From: Manihot esculenta
Lineage: Eukaryota > Streptophyta > Magnoliopsida > Malpighiales > Euphorbiaceae
Direction: 5' to 3'
Assembly (NCBI RefSeq): GCF_001659605.2
Contig: NC_035162.2
Location: 13,039,248 to 13,103,247, forward strand
DNA length: 64,000 nt
In this document: piece after piece, positions 37,108 through 49,503 of the stretch
Numbering within the stretch: the stretch's first letter is position 1
How the letters are laid out: each line of letters opens with the position of its first letter
Translations under genes and position numbers: made by a program
The notes under the pieces: generated by a model
Seen by the model: only the letters and a program-made list of their open reading frames with translations
The model's database searches: none
What the model was told of the DNA's origin: nothing

Positions 37108-40100
37108 ATGTCGACTCAAACTCGCCGCCCATCGTTTTCTTCCTCAACCACTTCGTCTCTGGCGAAACGACACGCATCGGCTTCCACGGCGTCGGAGAAT
37201 GTGGGGAAGGTCATGACGGCTGCTACCCACTTGGCGAGGAAGCGGGCTCCTCTTGGCGATATCACAAATCATAAGAATGCGCCTCAAAAAGGGTCAAGAA
37301 CTTCGATTCCATCGTCTAATTCGGTGGGTTTTTGTTCTTTACTTTGTTTGGTCTCTCAGAGATGAAGGAAAAAGAAAATACTTAAGTGGGTCTGAATTAT
37401 CGTTTGATTTTTTAATAAATGCGTCCTTATTAGACATTGAACGGTTCAAGTTTCTGTGGGGGTTTGAGCATTTTCTGTACAGGGTTTGCATTTTCTTCTC
37501 AAGGGTTTGCAGTCTGATTTATCAGCATGAAAAACCAAGAATTAGAGAAGGGTTTTTTTTTTTGACAACAACAAAGATTATAGTATCTGAAGAAATAATA
37601 AGATTAATTCTCTTATGTGATCATTAGTTTACTCTTACAGGTTTTCTAGTTTAATGAATAAACCTTCCAATATTGAAATGAAAATGCCATGCATAGACTA
37701 TATCTTTGTGAGTAGCGAGTGACAAGTAGTTCTTACTAACTGAATTTTTATATGTGAAGGCAACAAGTTCAAATAAAATTGCCAAAGTGAAAAAGGGTCC
37801 TGCTTGCACCATCAACACAGATATCTCGGGGAACAATTTGCCTCCATCTTTAAATGCGAAGCCAAATGCAGTTGCTACATGTAGTGTTACCTCTGTGCCA
37901 AGAAGTGATGAGGCTGTCCCTGGAATCGCTGTTGATCCTGTTCCATGTAGCATGGATGTCTCTCCTAGTAAATCAGATGGAATTTCAATTTCCTTGGATG
38001 AGACAATGTCAACTTGTGATTCTTTCAAGAGCCCTGAAGTTGAGTACATTGACAACAATGATATTCCAGCAATTGATTTTATCAATAAAAAAACGCTAAG
38101 CAATCTTTACATCTCAGAAAATGTGCAAACAGCAGGTTTAGTTTCTTTTTTTTTTTCCTTCTTTTTCTTCCCCACCCCCTTCCGTCTTCCTGACAATTGC
38201 TTTTTCTGACTCACTAATTTAGTTTTAATACTTCCTTGCAGAAAATGTGTGCTGCAGAGAAATACTTGCTGATATGGAAACAGATGATAAAATTGTTAAT
38301 CTTGATGACAATTATGAGGACCCACAGCTTTGTGCCACAATTGCTTGTGATATTTACAAGCATTTGCTCGCATCAGAGGTTTGTCATTTTTTTTCCGTGT
38401 GAATGTTTATGCTTCCGGATAGTTTATATGCCTTTTCTTTTGTTTAATTACTTTCCTTGTTAAGGGGAACAGGTGTGTCAATTAATCATTTGCTGCCATC
38501 AGAAATTAATGCATGTTTAGTAGAATGTAATTGAATGTAATCAAATAAAAAATGGGTAGAAAAATGAAAATAAAAATTAATTTTATATTATTTCATCATT
38601 ATTTTTAACCCAACATATACACCCAGCATTCAAGCTGAAGCAACGAGTACATTGAATCTTATAGGGAAATCAGTGGTCTCATATAATCTTGTAATGAGTC
38701 GCTTCCTTTGATATATAGTTAGTCATTTCATGTTTTTCTTGTATGATTCTAGCGAACCTCATGCATCTCCTAAAATGCTATGCTTTAGATTATTTTCGTT
38801 GCTCTGACTCTACATTTTATTGGATTCTAGACAAAGAAAAGGCCTTCCATAGACTTCATGGAAAGAATTCAGAAAGATATAAATGCCAGCATGCGTTCAA
38901 TACTCGTTGATTGGCTCGTGGAGGTAATTTGCTTCTTTATCAACCATCACATATTTGTAATATCTATCACCGTACTGATCATGCTTAATTCAAACTGCAG
39001 GTGGCTGAAGAGTATAGGCTTGTACCTGATACATTGTTTTTGACTGTGAACTACATAGATCGGTATCTGTCAGGGAATGTGATGAATAGGCAAAGACTGC
39101 AGCTTCTTGGTGTTGCTTGCATGATGATTGCTGCGTAAGAAAACATTCTTTGCTATGTCTTTCTTCATTCCCATATACTGCAACTCTTTTATCTCTAGAA
39201 ATTTTCTCCAAATCACATACTCAAAGGGGAAGTTGTCTTTATGGCAGAAAATATGAAGAAATTTGCGCGCCACAGGTGGAAGAGTTTTGCTACATAACAG
39301 ATAACACCTATTTTAGGGAGGAGGTATGGGTTTTATTTCCCACATTGGGAAATGTGCATTTTCTTGTTGCTTCCTCACATTTGCTTTATTATCTGGCCTG
39401 CACAGACCATTAACATTTAATGCTTGCAGGTTCTGGAAATGGAATCAGCAGTTTTGAATTACTTGAAGTTTGAATTGACAGCCCCAACAGCCAAATGTTT
39501 CCTTAGGTAATTACGAAATTATGACTTTCTCCACCTTATTTTTTTAAGTTTTGCTACTCGTTTTTGATCCTGGGAACCATTCCTGTGATATGTAGACGGT
39601 TTGTTCGTGCTGCACATGGAATCAATGAGGTACCCATCCTTGTGTACTTCGAAAATTGGCTCTGATATTTTTGTCATAAGAAAAGATTCATATGACTATC
39701 CTTTACATCATTGGATTAGCCCTTACCATTGGTTCTGCATGCTCGGTTTCCTAGGTTCCATCAATGCAATTGGAGTGCTTGGCCAACTACATCACTGAAT
39801 TATCTCTCTTGGAGTACAGTATGCTTGGCTATGCTCCATCACTCGTTGCCGCCTCCTCTATTTTCTTGGCTAAATATATACTTCTTCCTTCAAGAAGACC
39901 TTGGGTATGTTTGTAATAGAAGACTAAATTTTGATATGGAACTTTTGCCCTATTGCTTAAGCTAAACTATAATGGCCTGATCATCCTCCTGCTTTGGAAC
40001 AGAACTCAACTTTGCAGCATTACACGCTTTACAAGCCTTCAGATTTATGTGACTGCGTTAAGGATCTACACCGCCTGTGCTGCAACAGCAACAATTCTAC

Positions 40101-40301
40101 CTTACCTGCAATCAGGGAGAAATACAGTCAACACAAGGTAAGCAAAACTTCCTTTGCTGACATAGTGTGTAAAATCTATGTCTTCTAATCTAATTTGGGT
40201 TGTTTTTATTTTTTATTTTTTTGCCTCAGTACAAATTCGTAGCAAAGAAGTACTGCCCTCCTTCAATAACTCAAGAATTCTTCCAAAACCAAAGCTGCTA
40301 A
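37108..40301 (+). CDS. CYCA1: A1-type cyclin
   Basis: Eleven exons: 37108-37323, 37760-38135, 38242-38378, 38831-38923, 39001-39134, 39248-39323, 39430-39506, 39596-39629 (a 34-nt microexon), 39755-39904, 40003-40137 and 40230-40301. All junctions are GT..AG and they join to 499 aa. A-type cyclins activate CDKA during S and G2/M. The destruction box RAPLGDITN (residues 46-54) marks it for APC/C-driven degradation. The cyclin N box starts with the A-type signature [16 protein letters not shown] at 264-279, then [34 protein letters not shown] follows. The C box includes [16 protein letters not shown] and ends near residue 475. All CDK-contact features are intact. It is closest to Arabidopsis CYCA1;1 and CYCA1;2 as I recall them, and I cannot choose between them. 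Confidence 0.95.
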
Positions 40302-40429
40302 AGCAGTTGCACAACTCTTCCAATGTTCCGTTGGATAAACTTCAACTGTATCATTTTTAGTAGCTCTTTGTGTTTCCTAGCAATGGAATACATGCGTTCT
40401 TTTCATTGTATCATTTTTTTCCCCTTCAA

Positions 40430-40489
40430 AATCTTGTAGCATTTCAGTAGCTTCTGGCTTATTAAATCTTGTAGCATTTCAGTAGCTTC
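40430..40489 (+). repeat. 25-bp direct repeat downstream of the cyclin gene
   Basis: AATCTTGTAGCATTTCAGTA plus GCTTC occurs at 40430-40454 and 40465-40489, separated by 10 bp, probably within the 3' UTR. It may be another small insertion duplication. Confidence 0.8.
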
Positions 40490-40514
40490 GGGTTTATTTG
40501 GTTTAGGTTCTGTT

Positions 40515-40574
40515 GAGTTGAGTCTACTCTTTCTCAGAAAAAAAAAAAAAAAAAAGAGTTGAGTCTACTCTTTC
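40515..40574 (+). mobile_element. 22-bp poly(A) retro-insertion with 19-bp target duplication
   Basis: GAGTTGAGTCTACTCTTTC occurs at 40515-40533 and, with no mismatch, at 40556-40574. Between the copies is only TCAG followed by 18 A. A poly(A) tail flanked by a long perfect target duplication is the signature of LINE-machinery integration. Here almost the whole body was lost by 5' truncation. Confidence 0.7.
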
Positions 40575-41737
40575 AGCAAAGATATTAATGCTGATAATCT
40601 TGTATGATATAGAATTTTTTAGCATAGTTGCTTCCTATTGTATCAAGCAAATATCCGCTGGTGATATTTTGTTCAAGAATGGGTATTGCTGCTGCCTGCG
40701 ACGCCTTCTTTATTATTTGTAAATCTTCTTAATCAGTAACATCCCACTGAAATTAATGATTTAACATATCTGTAATGATAGCTCACGGACTGAAATGAAA
40801 TGGCCAAAGCTCTTGTGTCCTGTTGCTTCTTAATATCTCTACCCTAATAATTTATCATTGGAGTGAGCAATAAGTGAGCAATATTTGGTTTAAACATAAT
40901 TCAGTTTTATATTAATTTTAGTTCGATCTTAATTTTTTAAAATTTAAATAATTTAATTTAATTTAATTTAATTTTTTTTTTTTTTAAGAAAAATTTTTCT
41001 ATATACAATTAAGGATGAAATTAAGAATATAATTTAGGTATACTAGTTATGAATAAACAATTTTATATTTTTCATTTAAAAATGATAATTTTTATTTTAT
41101 AAAAAAATAAAAAATTAGGAAAACATGTTAATAGTAAAAAAATGTTTTTAAATACAAAAAACTCATAATTTTCATAATTAAAAATAAAATTTAAAAATAT
41201 ATATAAAACTTAATTATTGTTATTTTTAAAATTTTAGTTAAAAATTTTGAAAGATTAATTAAAATTACCTAATTTTCTATAAATAAACATATACTATTAT
41301 TGAGATATGGTTTCATATGCATAATTAACGCCTAGCATTTTTTTATTTTTATTTTATCGAACATTATAAGTTAATTGCTGCAAAGATTACAAGGTTGAGC
41401 TTAGCAATAAAAACCTCGAACATGAGCTCAAGGTTACAAGAGATAAAAGAGAAAAATAAGGCCTACAGGTAAACCAACAGCCGCAAGAGGTCCAAGGCTC
41501 AAAAACAATAAAACCCAACCCTAGATTTACAAAAGGAGATAAAGTAAGGAAACCGTCGCTGCCGCTCCTCCAATAGAAGAGAAGACCCGTAAATAACCAC
41601 AAAATCTGAATTTATTTTTCCAGGAGTAGAACCCTGAAGGCCCACAGTAACACCATCTTCAGTAACTGACGAAAGCGTCCGTGGTCAAAACTCCATTTAC
41701 CAACAATTCAGGGACCTGTAATAATTTCTTCTCGGTG

Positions 41738-41739
<2 letters not shown>
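40575..41739. other. Intergenic between cyclin and peptidase genes
   Basis: The first 250 bp or so may be cyclin 3' UTR. From 40860 to 41350 the DNA is AT-rich, with TTTAATTTAATTTAATT runs. A GC-richer stretch at 41380-41740 has an ORF on the minus strand (41387-41602) with no domain. It is probably the promoter of the peptidase gene. Confidence 0.45.

Positions 41740-41783
<44 letters not shown>
41740..41783 (+). repeat. (CT)n microsatellite in the peptidase 5' leader
   Basis: Twenty-two CT units are followed directly by ATGTCTAG. They lie 200 bp before the chosen start codon of the peptidase gene. Confidence 0.9.
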
Positions 41784-41785
<2 letters not shown>

Positions 41786-41984
41786 GTCTAGATCATTCTC
41801 GATCTATGTGGAAGCTCAGTCTTTTTGTTTTTTTTTTGCCAGCGTGGATACTCACTCCTTAATCCTTAAGAATAACGTGGTCAAAGGATACACATTTCAC
41901 TGTCTCCTTCCTCTCTCACAGGCTGAAGCTTATTACCTCGTAGACCAGACTCGTCGTCGTTCCAATTTTGCCTCTTTCAGTTCA

Positions 41985-44773
41985 ATGAGTTTTTTGAGAC
42001 CCTCTGTACTGCATCAGTTCCTTCTAACTTCCATTTCTCTTAAATGGATGCCGTGCCAGAGCTGGGGATTTCTTCGATGGCCTGGTCTTGATGGTTTCTT
42101 CAGACTTCTTGTTTTGGTGCTTTTATGGTCTATGTGTTCGGAGATTCGATTCATTCCTTCTTCTTCCATGTACCCCACTCTTCGCGTTGGTGATCGCGTC
42201 TTTATTGAGAAGGCAAGGATTCTTTCCTCATTTACTCTTTGTTTTATGATATTATTTCTATTTTGATAATTGATTGATCTAGATTCTCGGTGGGAATCGA
42301 ATCGTTGTCAAGATCATGGTTCCAGAATTTGCTTTTGGTATCTTCAGTCCCTGTAGCTTGATTATTTAAAGAACTGATTTTACATTTTCTCATTTTCCTT
42401 ATTTTTACATTCACAGCTGAATGACTAGTTCTTTTCTATGGAATTGCTCTTACTCTGATGATCGCTATATATTTTCTCATATAATTATTATGATTTTATT
42501 CGCTTGATATGCTAATTGGTTTGGATTCTTTTTTATTGCTCGTTCTTTACTGGGTTATTTGGTTCTTGCCATAATAGGGTTCCTGGTTGCTATAATGAGC
42601 ATGATGTGTCCCTGTTTAACTGAATTGGGAACATTTAAGCCTAAGTTAACGAAATTTTGCACTTAGTGTTTTTCCAACTTGCTTAAGTTCTGCTATTCAC
42701 CTAATTAGGCATGGCTTCTTTTTCTGTTATGGTAGCCCTTGTGTCAAAGGGGAAATTTATCCCACATTATTAATGGCCTAAGAGCCCTAGCATTAACTCA
42801 TGTACAGAGGAAGTGATCAGACAAAATTTGTAGTTGTTTATGGACGCTTCTTTTGGTCTAAAAGCATTTTAGTTAAGAGTTATTAAAGCATTTTAGTTTA
42901 GAGTTGTCAGCAACTTCTTAGATACTTGTTGATGTCTCCTGTATGTCTGATGATAGTTTGAGTTCATTGTTCTTGACTGCACTTTGCCAATCTAATCCTC
43001 CATCTCTATGAGTGTATGTTGTCTCTGTCCATCAATTACACTAATCCCATGACTTTATGTCAGACGATCAACATTCAGGATAGAAATTTTAAATGTTTGC
43101 ATAACTCCCATTTTGTCTATGATAATCAGATGAGAAATTTATTCAGGCAAGCATCTACCAATTAGCAAGAAAATTATGGGACAAGAAAACACCTTGCAAA
43201 TTTTGCAAAGCCACATTGTTCAATTCTTTTAGAGAAATACAAAAAATCTGTGCTAGTTCTAGCAAGAGCTAAAAGGGTGATCTCATTTATGTCTCTTCTG
43301 TCAGTAACATTAGCTTCGAATTTTAACTAATATTTCTTAACTTATCAGGCCTCATACTACATCCGGTCTCCTGCTATAAATGACATTGTCATATTCCGAG
43401 CTCCAAAACAGGTGTGTTGTTTGGGTACTGAATCTGCCTCATTTCTTTCTATAATGGTGTTCTTTCTTCTAGATTCATAATATCCCTTTTCTTCATTGTC
43501 TGTGGCAGCCTGGAACCAGCGAGGAAGTTGTTTTCATTAAGCGAATTGTTGCGAAAGCTGGAGACTATGTTCAGGTAAAACCATTTCTTTAGTTTACAGC
43601 TCCACATGTGCAAGTCATAATAATTGATTTCTGCTTAAGAATGCGATATGGCAACTAATTTAAGCACTAAATTCCTGCAATAAACTGTCATTTAAACATT
43701 TTGCTTTTCAATATCTTCCATATGTGCTGACTTATTGAAAGATTCTTATACTTTGGTTAGCTGTGTGGCTGCATTGTCTGTAACCAATACATTTCATTCA
43801 TTAAAAAGGTGGATAACTTAACATGCTTATTTTATGCATGTCAGAAGCACTTGTTAGAACTAAGAGCAGGGGCTGTTTTATTGCCAAGTCCTTAAATGTT
43901 GTCCTTCAAAAACTTGCAGGTTCATCACGGATCACTTTATGTCAACGGAAAAGCTCAGAGGGAAGACTTCATAGCAGCACGACCAACATACACATCAGAG
44001 TTAACTGTGTGCCCCTATCTTTTACATATTTACTCTTCTATATCGCTGCATTCTTTCAAAGCGTTTTTCCAAACCACCAAAAAGTGTTCTCGAACGACAT
44101 TACAGGGTTGTAAGCTGGGCAAATGGCTTATAAAATAGCCAAAAATATTGAATGCACTGAATACATCTTGTCATTGAATGAGGTACGCATATGTGATTGT
44201 GGAGCGACCCATTGGACTCTACATTGTTGACAATTAAAAACTCTCATCCAATCATTTGGATTTTACTAATCATGAGCCATGAATGCTGCCGTGGGCTTGC
44301 TCTTCCTTTTACGAATGAGTCTTAATTTCTCATGGAACCATAGCCCCTTATTTTTGCTTCATATTAATTTACCTTTTACTGGGTTTGCAGTATGTGCCGG
44401 AAGGTCATATTTATGTCTTGGGCGACAACCGCAATAACAGCTATGATTCTCATGACTGGTACTATTCTCAATCCTGTACTTCCTATTTGAAGATACCTTT
44501 TCTCTTTTAATTATTTCTTTGATTCCAGTTATTTAAGATTCCATTACAAGGTAACATAAGATCTCTATGATGCTCAAATGTAAAATAAAAATGCCCCTCC
44601 TAGGATTTTTCCTGACCAATGTTGATGCATAGTTGCATTATTTTTATCTCAACTTATAGCTTTTTACATTCTCATATGCTCATTTGGTATTGATGCTTAG
44701 GGGACCTCTTCCTGTAAAGAACATCATCGGAAGATTTGTCATGTGTTGGCACAGGCCGTCAAGCTGCCGCTGA
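41985..44773 (+). CDS. Type I signal peptidase, plastid (thylakoidal) processing type
   Basis: Six exons: 41985-42212, 43349-43411, 43509-43574, 43920-44006, 44391-44458 and 44701-44773, joining to 194 aa. S26-family peptidases cut targeting peptides. The family signature IPSSSMYPTLRVGDRV holds the catalytic serine before MYPT, and VVFIKRIVAKAGD holds the catalytic lysine. GDNRNNSYDSHDWGPLP is the conserved C-terminal box, in the form seen in the chloroplast enzymes (Plsp1 group). One membrane segment lies just before the serine (about residues 33-50, LDGFFRLLVLVLLWSM). Intron 1 starts AAG|GCAAGG: only the GC donor keeps GAG-AAG joined to GCC-TCA-TAC as the family needs. The frame stays open 67 codons upstream to an ATG at 41784. 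That extension, with RRRSNFASFSS, might be a transit peptide, but ATG 41985 starts the part that looks conserved. Confidence 0.88.
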
Positions 44774-47028
44774 CCATGATCATGTGGGTTAGATACACCA
44801 GAAATCTCCCACGTCTTGATAGATATCATTGGCATATTTATTCTGCTCCTAGGCATGATTTACTCATTGATTGATTGTTTCTTTCATTGGTGCCAATATG
44901 GTTGTAACTTGTAGATTGCATATTGTTGGTAATGTTCACTCCTTGTTGGATATAATAGTGTTACGAGTAGATTTAACTCGAGCTATGATTAGAATGTGAA
45001 AGTTAAATTAGCTTATCAAGCAAATTGGTTGGTATTGTTCACTTCAGATTGGGGTTTTTCATGTCATTTAAAATTATTTTTTAAAAATCACCTTCTAGGA
45101 TGCGGCATGATGAAGCTGTATTTTCTACCAATTATGATACAAATATTTTTAGTGGATTGATAATTATTTTTACTTAGTTAATATATTTTATATAGGTCTA
45201 CTCTCATTTTACACTATAAATTTTATCTAGTTAAAAATTTTCTACAGAAATTAAAATCAACACAAAAAAAGAAAAAAAAACCACAGAGGGCTACAGAGAT
45301 GATCGCATTCTATAATAGTAAAGGCCGTATGATTTTTTTTATTTAATAAATTTATAAATTTAACTCAATTTTATTCATTGTGAAATAAATAAATTAATTA
45401 ATTCACTGTATTCCAGTAATTATACATATATATATTACAATAATATGTAACTGAGGTCTTATATCTATTGTGCAGCACTGTCTGTTCATTCTTAATGGCC
45501 TGCTAACCTGATTGTTCAACTGGACAAGCTGTAGACCCGATTAATAGATAACTATGGTCGAATAGAGCCACATAAAATTCGAGTGATTAAGTCAGGCCCA
45601 GCCCACTGACTAAGTTATGTTTCCCAACCAGATGGGGGAACATATGCCATTGGCAAGTAACCAGATCCTCGCTACTGTCGAGTGGCCGCAGGCCTGGATA
45701 AGTGATACGCCTCCTTCCATGTAAAGATCCCAACTAGGTTATTTTTGGTCTAGTTGTCTTGTGCTACAGCAGATTTGGAAAATAAAATGAAATACAATTT
45801 TTTTAAACAATATCCTATGAGATAGGTTGATTTAATTTGTTTTTGATTTAAATTTGTCGATACTAGTTTTTTAGAGGTAATATAATTCAATATCACATCT
45901 AATTATAAAAGAAATAAAATAAATAAGTAAATAAACAAATTCATATAACCTTATTGTCCTAATAAATTGGAGTACTTATTTATTATTATTTTGATATTAT
46001 ATATGTATCTTAATTTTTAATTCCATAAAGGGTTTCATACAATCAAGAGTTGGAATTTAAAACTTTGATTAAAATAGAGAAGATCCATTGAGAGAATATG
46101 TAGAAACTAAGTATAATTTAAAATTCTAAAATGAAGAAATTCTTTTTTTTTTTAGGGGGAGAAGGGAAGGTACTCTATTATCAAGTCAGTAGGTATAGAT
46201 AAGAAGTGAGTTGATAAGAGTTTGGCATATCCCAAAATGAAAAAAATATAAATTTAAAAGTCTATAAACAGGATGGTAGATATTTGTCATTAGATATTTA
46301 AAGTGGAATCATCTCAAAATTCTCCACTCTTTGGAAGGTAAGCTTGCAGGTTGTTAATATATATTCCAATAAGAAAATTTTCAAAGATTATAATCTTCTT
46401 GCCAATCATCCCTACTCCCACACATACAAACTCTCTAAAAAAATATCTAGCTAACTGTAGACTGAAAAAGAAATTGAGCTTTTACACTTTCTACATTCAT
46501 GCTGGTTGATCATCATTTGGGTTTTGATGAGAAAAAAGAAGAAAAGGTATAAAGGAAAAAATGTCATATGATTGTCTTGCTTCTGATTTATTTTTACCAA
46601 ACTAGTGAAAGTTATAGAAATCAGATCTTTTTAATACTTTTTTTTTTTGCATAACATTGCTAATTTGATAATGTTTTTCATCTTTAGTCAAATTTTCTAT
46701 TAAATTTGAGTAAAAATTTCAATTATATTTTATTACGATGTATAAAATATGATCTTTAAATATTCATATATAAACTTTAAATTGTCTATTGTATTGAATT
46801 ATTCGAAATGTAATTATTATGCTAGTTGTTTGCAAATACTGGCAAATCAGAAGTTTTAATATTGACCGATTGATGATAAAAAGACAAAAATCTTTAAAAT
46901 CATAAGAAATTAAAACTGTTATGAGTTTTATCACGATATCTGTCTTTAAAAATTACAATTTTTTTTATTTTATACTTGAAATTTATTAATTAGTAGTGAA
47001 GAAATATAAAGCATAACACGAATTTATA
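44774..47028. other. Intergenic, no gene recognised
   Basis: The first 250 bp or so should be peptidase 3' UTR. From 45475 to 45780 is an isolated island of balanced composition with no ORF. Its look (CAGGCCCAGCCCACTG, GTGGCCGCAGGCC) would suit a piece of an LTR element, but no family was recognised. The rest is AT-rich. Confidence 0.4.
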
Positions 47029-48405
47029 GGATATTTCTATAGCTTAAGACATGATTGAAAGCCTCAATTTTCCTCTAAATGGTTCATCAAACTCTCTATC
47101 TTTGAAAAGACTGAAGGGCAACTGTTACCTATTAAATTAAGCTGCATTTTTTCTTGCAACTGCAATGTTTGTTCGTTAAATTGCTTATCTTAAAATGGGC
47201 TTCATGTCTTTTCCAATTCTTAATGAATGCTACTTTGAAAGAAAGTTGAAAAAATAATAGAAGTGGAAATAAGTTCATTGGTCGATTTTAACTTTTTGAA
47301 AAATTTCTCATTAAATAAGATGTATATATCATATGTCTAAATTTTGAATCAATGTTGTAATGATTTATAAATTGATTTATTTGTTTGAAAAATGGCAGTC
47401 CCTAGTCCTTTGTTGTCCACCTTCCTTGTCGTCCTAAGACAGGCAATGTCTGGTGCTGAAAACGCACGGGGACTTCATCTTCTCAAAATGCTCATTATGA
47501 TCTTTACATTCCTAACTCTACTACTTTGCAAAAGAGATTGAGACTGCTGCAAGTTTTGCCATGTGCCTTAATTGGGAAGCTACAATTATATTGGTTTTGT
47601 ATTTGAGATTTTTTGGCTAAGATATTTCTATAGTTTAAGACAGGACTTACGTAGTAAAAGCCTCAATTTTGTCCTAAGTGGTTCATCAAACTCTCTGCTA
47701 AGGGCAACTATTTTTTATTTTTTATTTTTAAATGTTAGAACTTTCTATATTTATGGGCATTGGGCCTTGCTTGTGGGGTTAGGGATAGTAGGCTAAAGCT
47801 ATCCTTTTTCTTGCAACTGCAATATTTGTTCCTTAAGCTTACTTATTATTTTTTTTTAATATGTTAAATTGCTTATCTGATAATGGGGCTCATGCCTTTT
47901 TCAATCCTTAATGAATGATCTGCAGTCTCTAACCTTTTTTAAAAAATTTAAAAAAGTTTAAATAATTAAACCAAAATTATAATAATATATTCTTTATAAG
48001 AGTTATACGTACTACTGTGAATTAGAGTTTATTTAAATTTAATATAATATCAGAATTTTTTACTGATGTTGGATCTCTCACGTTCCAATCTAGTCCTATC
48101 TCGATCTGAGATAGCGATAATATGTCTTTTTAGATATTTTTTCTCTTTAAATTAGTTTTTAAGTGAATTAGACGTGGTCCAAATTTAATACAAATAAATC
48201 TAACAATTAATTTTAATTTTTTTGAAAAAAAAAAACTTTCGATGAATATGTTGAATATAAATTGATTTATCTGTTTCAAGAATGGCAGACCCTAGTCCTT
48301 TATTATCCACCTTCCTTGTAGTCCAAATACGGGAACGTTTGGTGCTGAAAACCCACGGGGAGTTCATATTCTCAAAATGCTCATTATGATATTCTACACA
48401 TCTCA
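47029..48405. repeat. Diverged tandem segmental duplication
   Basis: Copy 1 (47029-47510) and copy 2 (47620-48405) share, in the same order: ATTTCTATAG(C/T)TTAAGACA, GGTTCATCAAACTCTCT, TTTTTCTTGCAACTGCAAT, TTAAATTGCTTATCT, TCCTTTRTTRTCCACCTTCC, GGTGCTGAAAAC and CTCAAAATGCTCATTATGAT. Copy 2 is longer because of extra sequence at about 47940-48240. No coding frame is kept in both, so it is probably non-coding. Confidence 0.75.
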
Positions 48406-49495
48406 CTTCTCATAATTCAATTCTTTATTTAAAAAAAAAAAAAAACATATGATTATCAAGAAAAATTTATTTAGACAAAGTCTATATTAATCCGAATCAT
48501 AAAATTATAATAAAATCTATTATTTATATTTTGAATCTATACATATAAATCTGATACAGTTAAGAAATTTCTCATAATTATTATTTTATTTTAATAAAAA
48601 TAATTTTTTATTAGACATAATAGAATATAAGTGCCACAAATTATAAAGCATAATTGCCTTCAATATTGCATGAAAAACACTCGATTTAACTGAAAAATTA
48701 AACTGGTTAATGATGAGATTCGAATATTATTCTTTTTTTTTATTGTGAAAAAAAAATTAACTTTAATAATTTAAATGAGAAAAATAAAAATATGTTATAT
48801 GTTTATTAAAAAATTATTACAATTAATTTAAAAATCACTAAATCTAATTGTAAACTACTTTAAAACGTTAATATTAAATTAAGCAAAGGCAAAACCAATC
48901 AAAATCAGTTTTAGTGTACAAAAATGCGAAAAAGGCTTCCATTACAAGAAAAACGAGAAACACGGTGACCATGTTTCACATCTACCACTAAAAAGCTCTT
49001 CTCCACCTATTTTGGATTAATAATTTAAATCATAAGCTGCAATTCTCGCTGATTCTCGAGTTGAAATTTTAAATATAAAATATTTTTAAAATTTAAAATA
49101 AATTATTTTATTTTATTTTTAATAAATTTATTTGATATAAATTTAAATTAATCGAATAAATAAATTTTAAAATATTAAATAATATATATATATAAATTAT
49201 ATAACTTATATATTTATGTATTGAATTTGATGATCATCGGTGGTCACTCATCAGGTCTAAAAAAAACAGAACTGGTTTTAAGTCTCAAAATTTTTTAGGT
49301 TGATCAATCCAATATTTCAGACTCTAATAGACACGCGGGGGAGATCAGATCACCGATTTCAAATCTAATAAAAAGAAATTCAGTCCGGTGATGTGACACA
49401 AGGAGAAATAGCAGATTCAATCATTTCGTAGTCGTGCCCACTTGTATACCGAAAAAAATTAAATAGTAGCTTAGCGTGGACTGAGATCTGACACG
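48406..49495. other. AT-rich intergenic, no gene recognised
   Basis: No domain, splice pattern or clear element was seen. From 49080 to 49210 the DNA is almost pure A/T. From 49330 to 49500 the composition is more balanced and borders the hAT-type element. Confidence 0.45.
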
Positions 49496-49503
49496 TATGT
49501 ACG

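Noticed and set aside
45475..45780. Balanced-composition island as an LTR fragment
   Set aside because: No TG..CA ends, primer-binding site or coding similarity could be seen.
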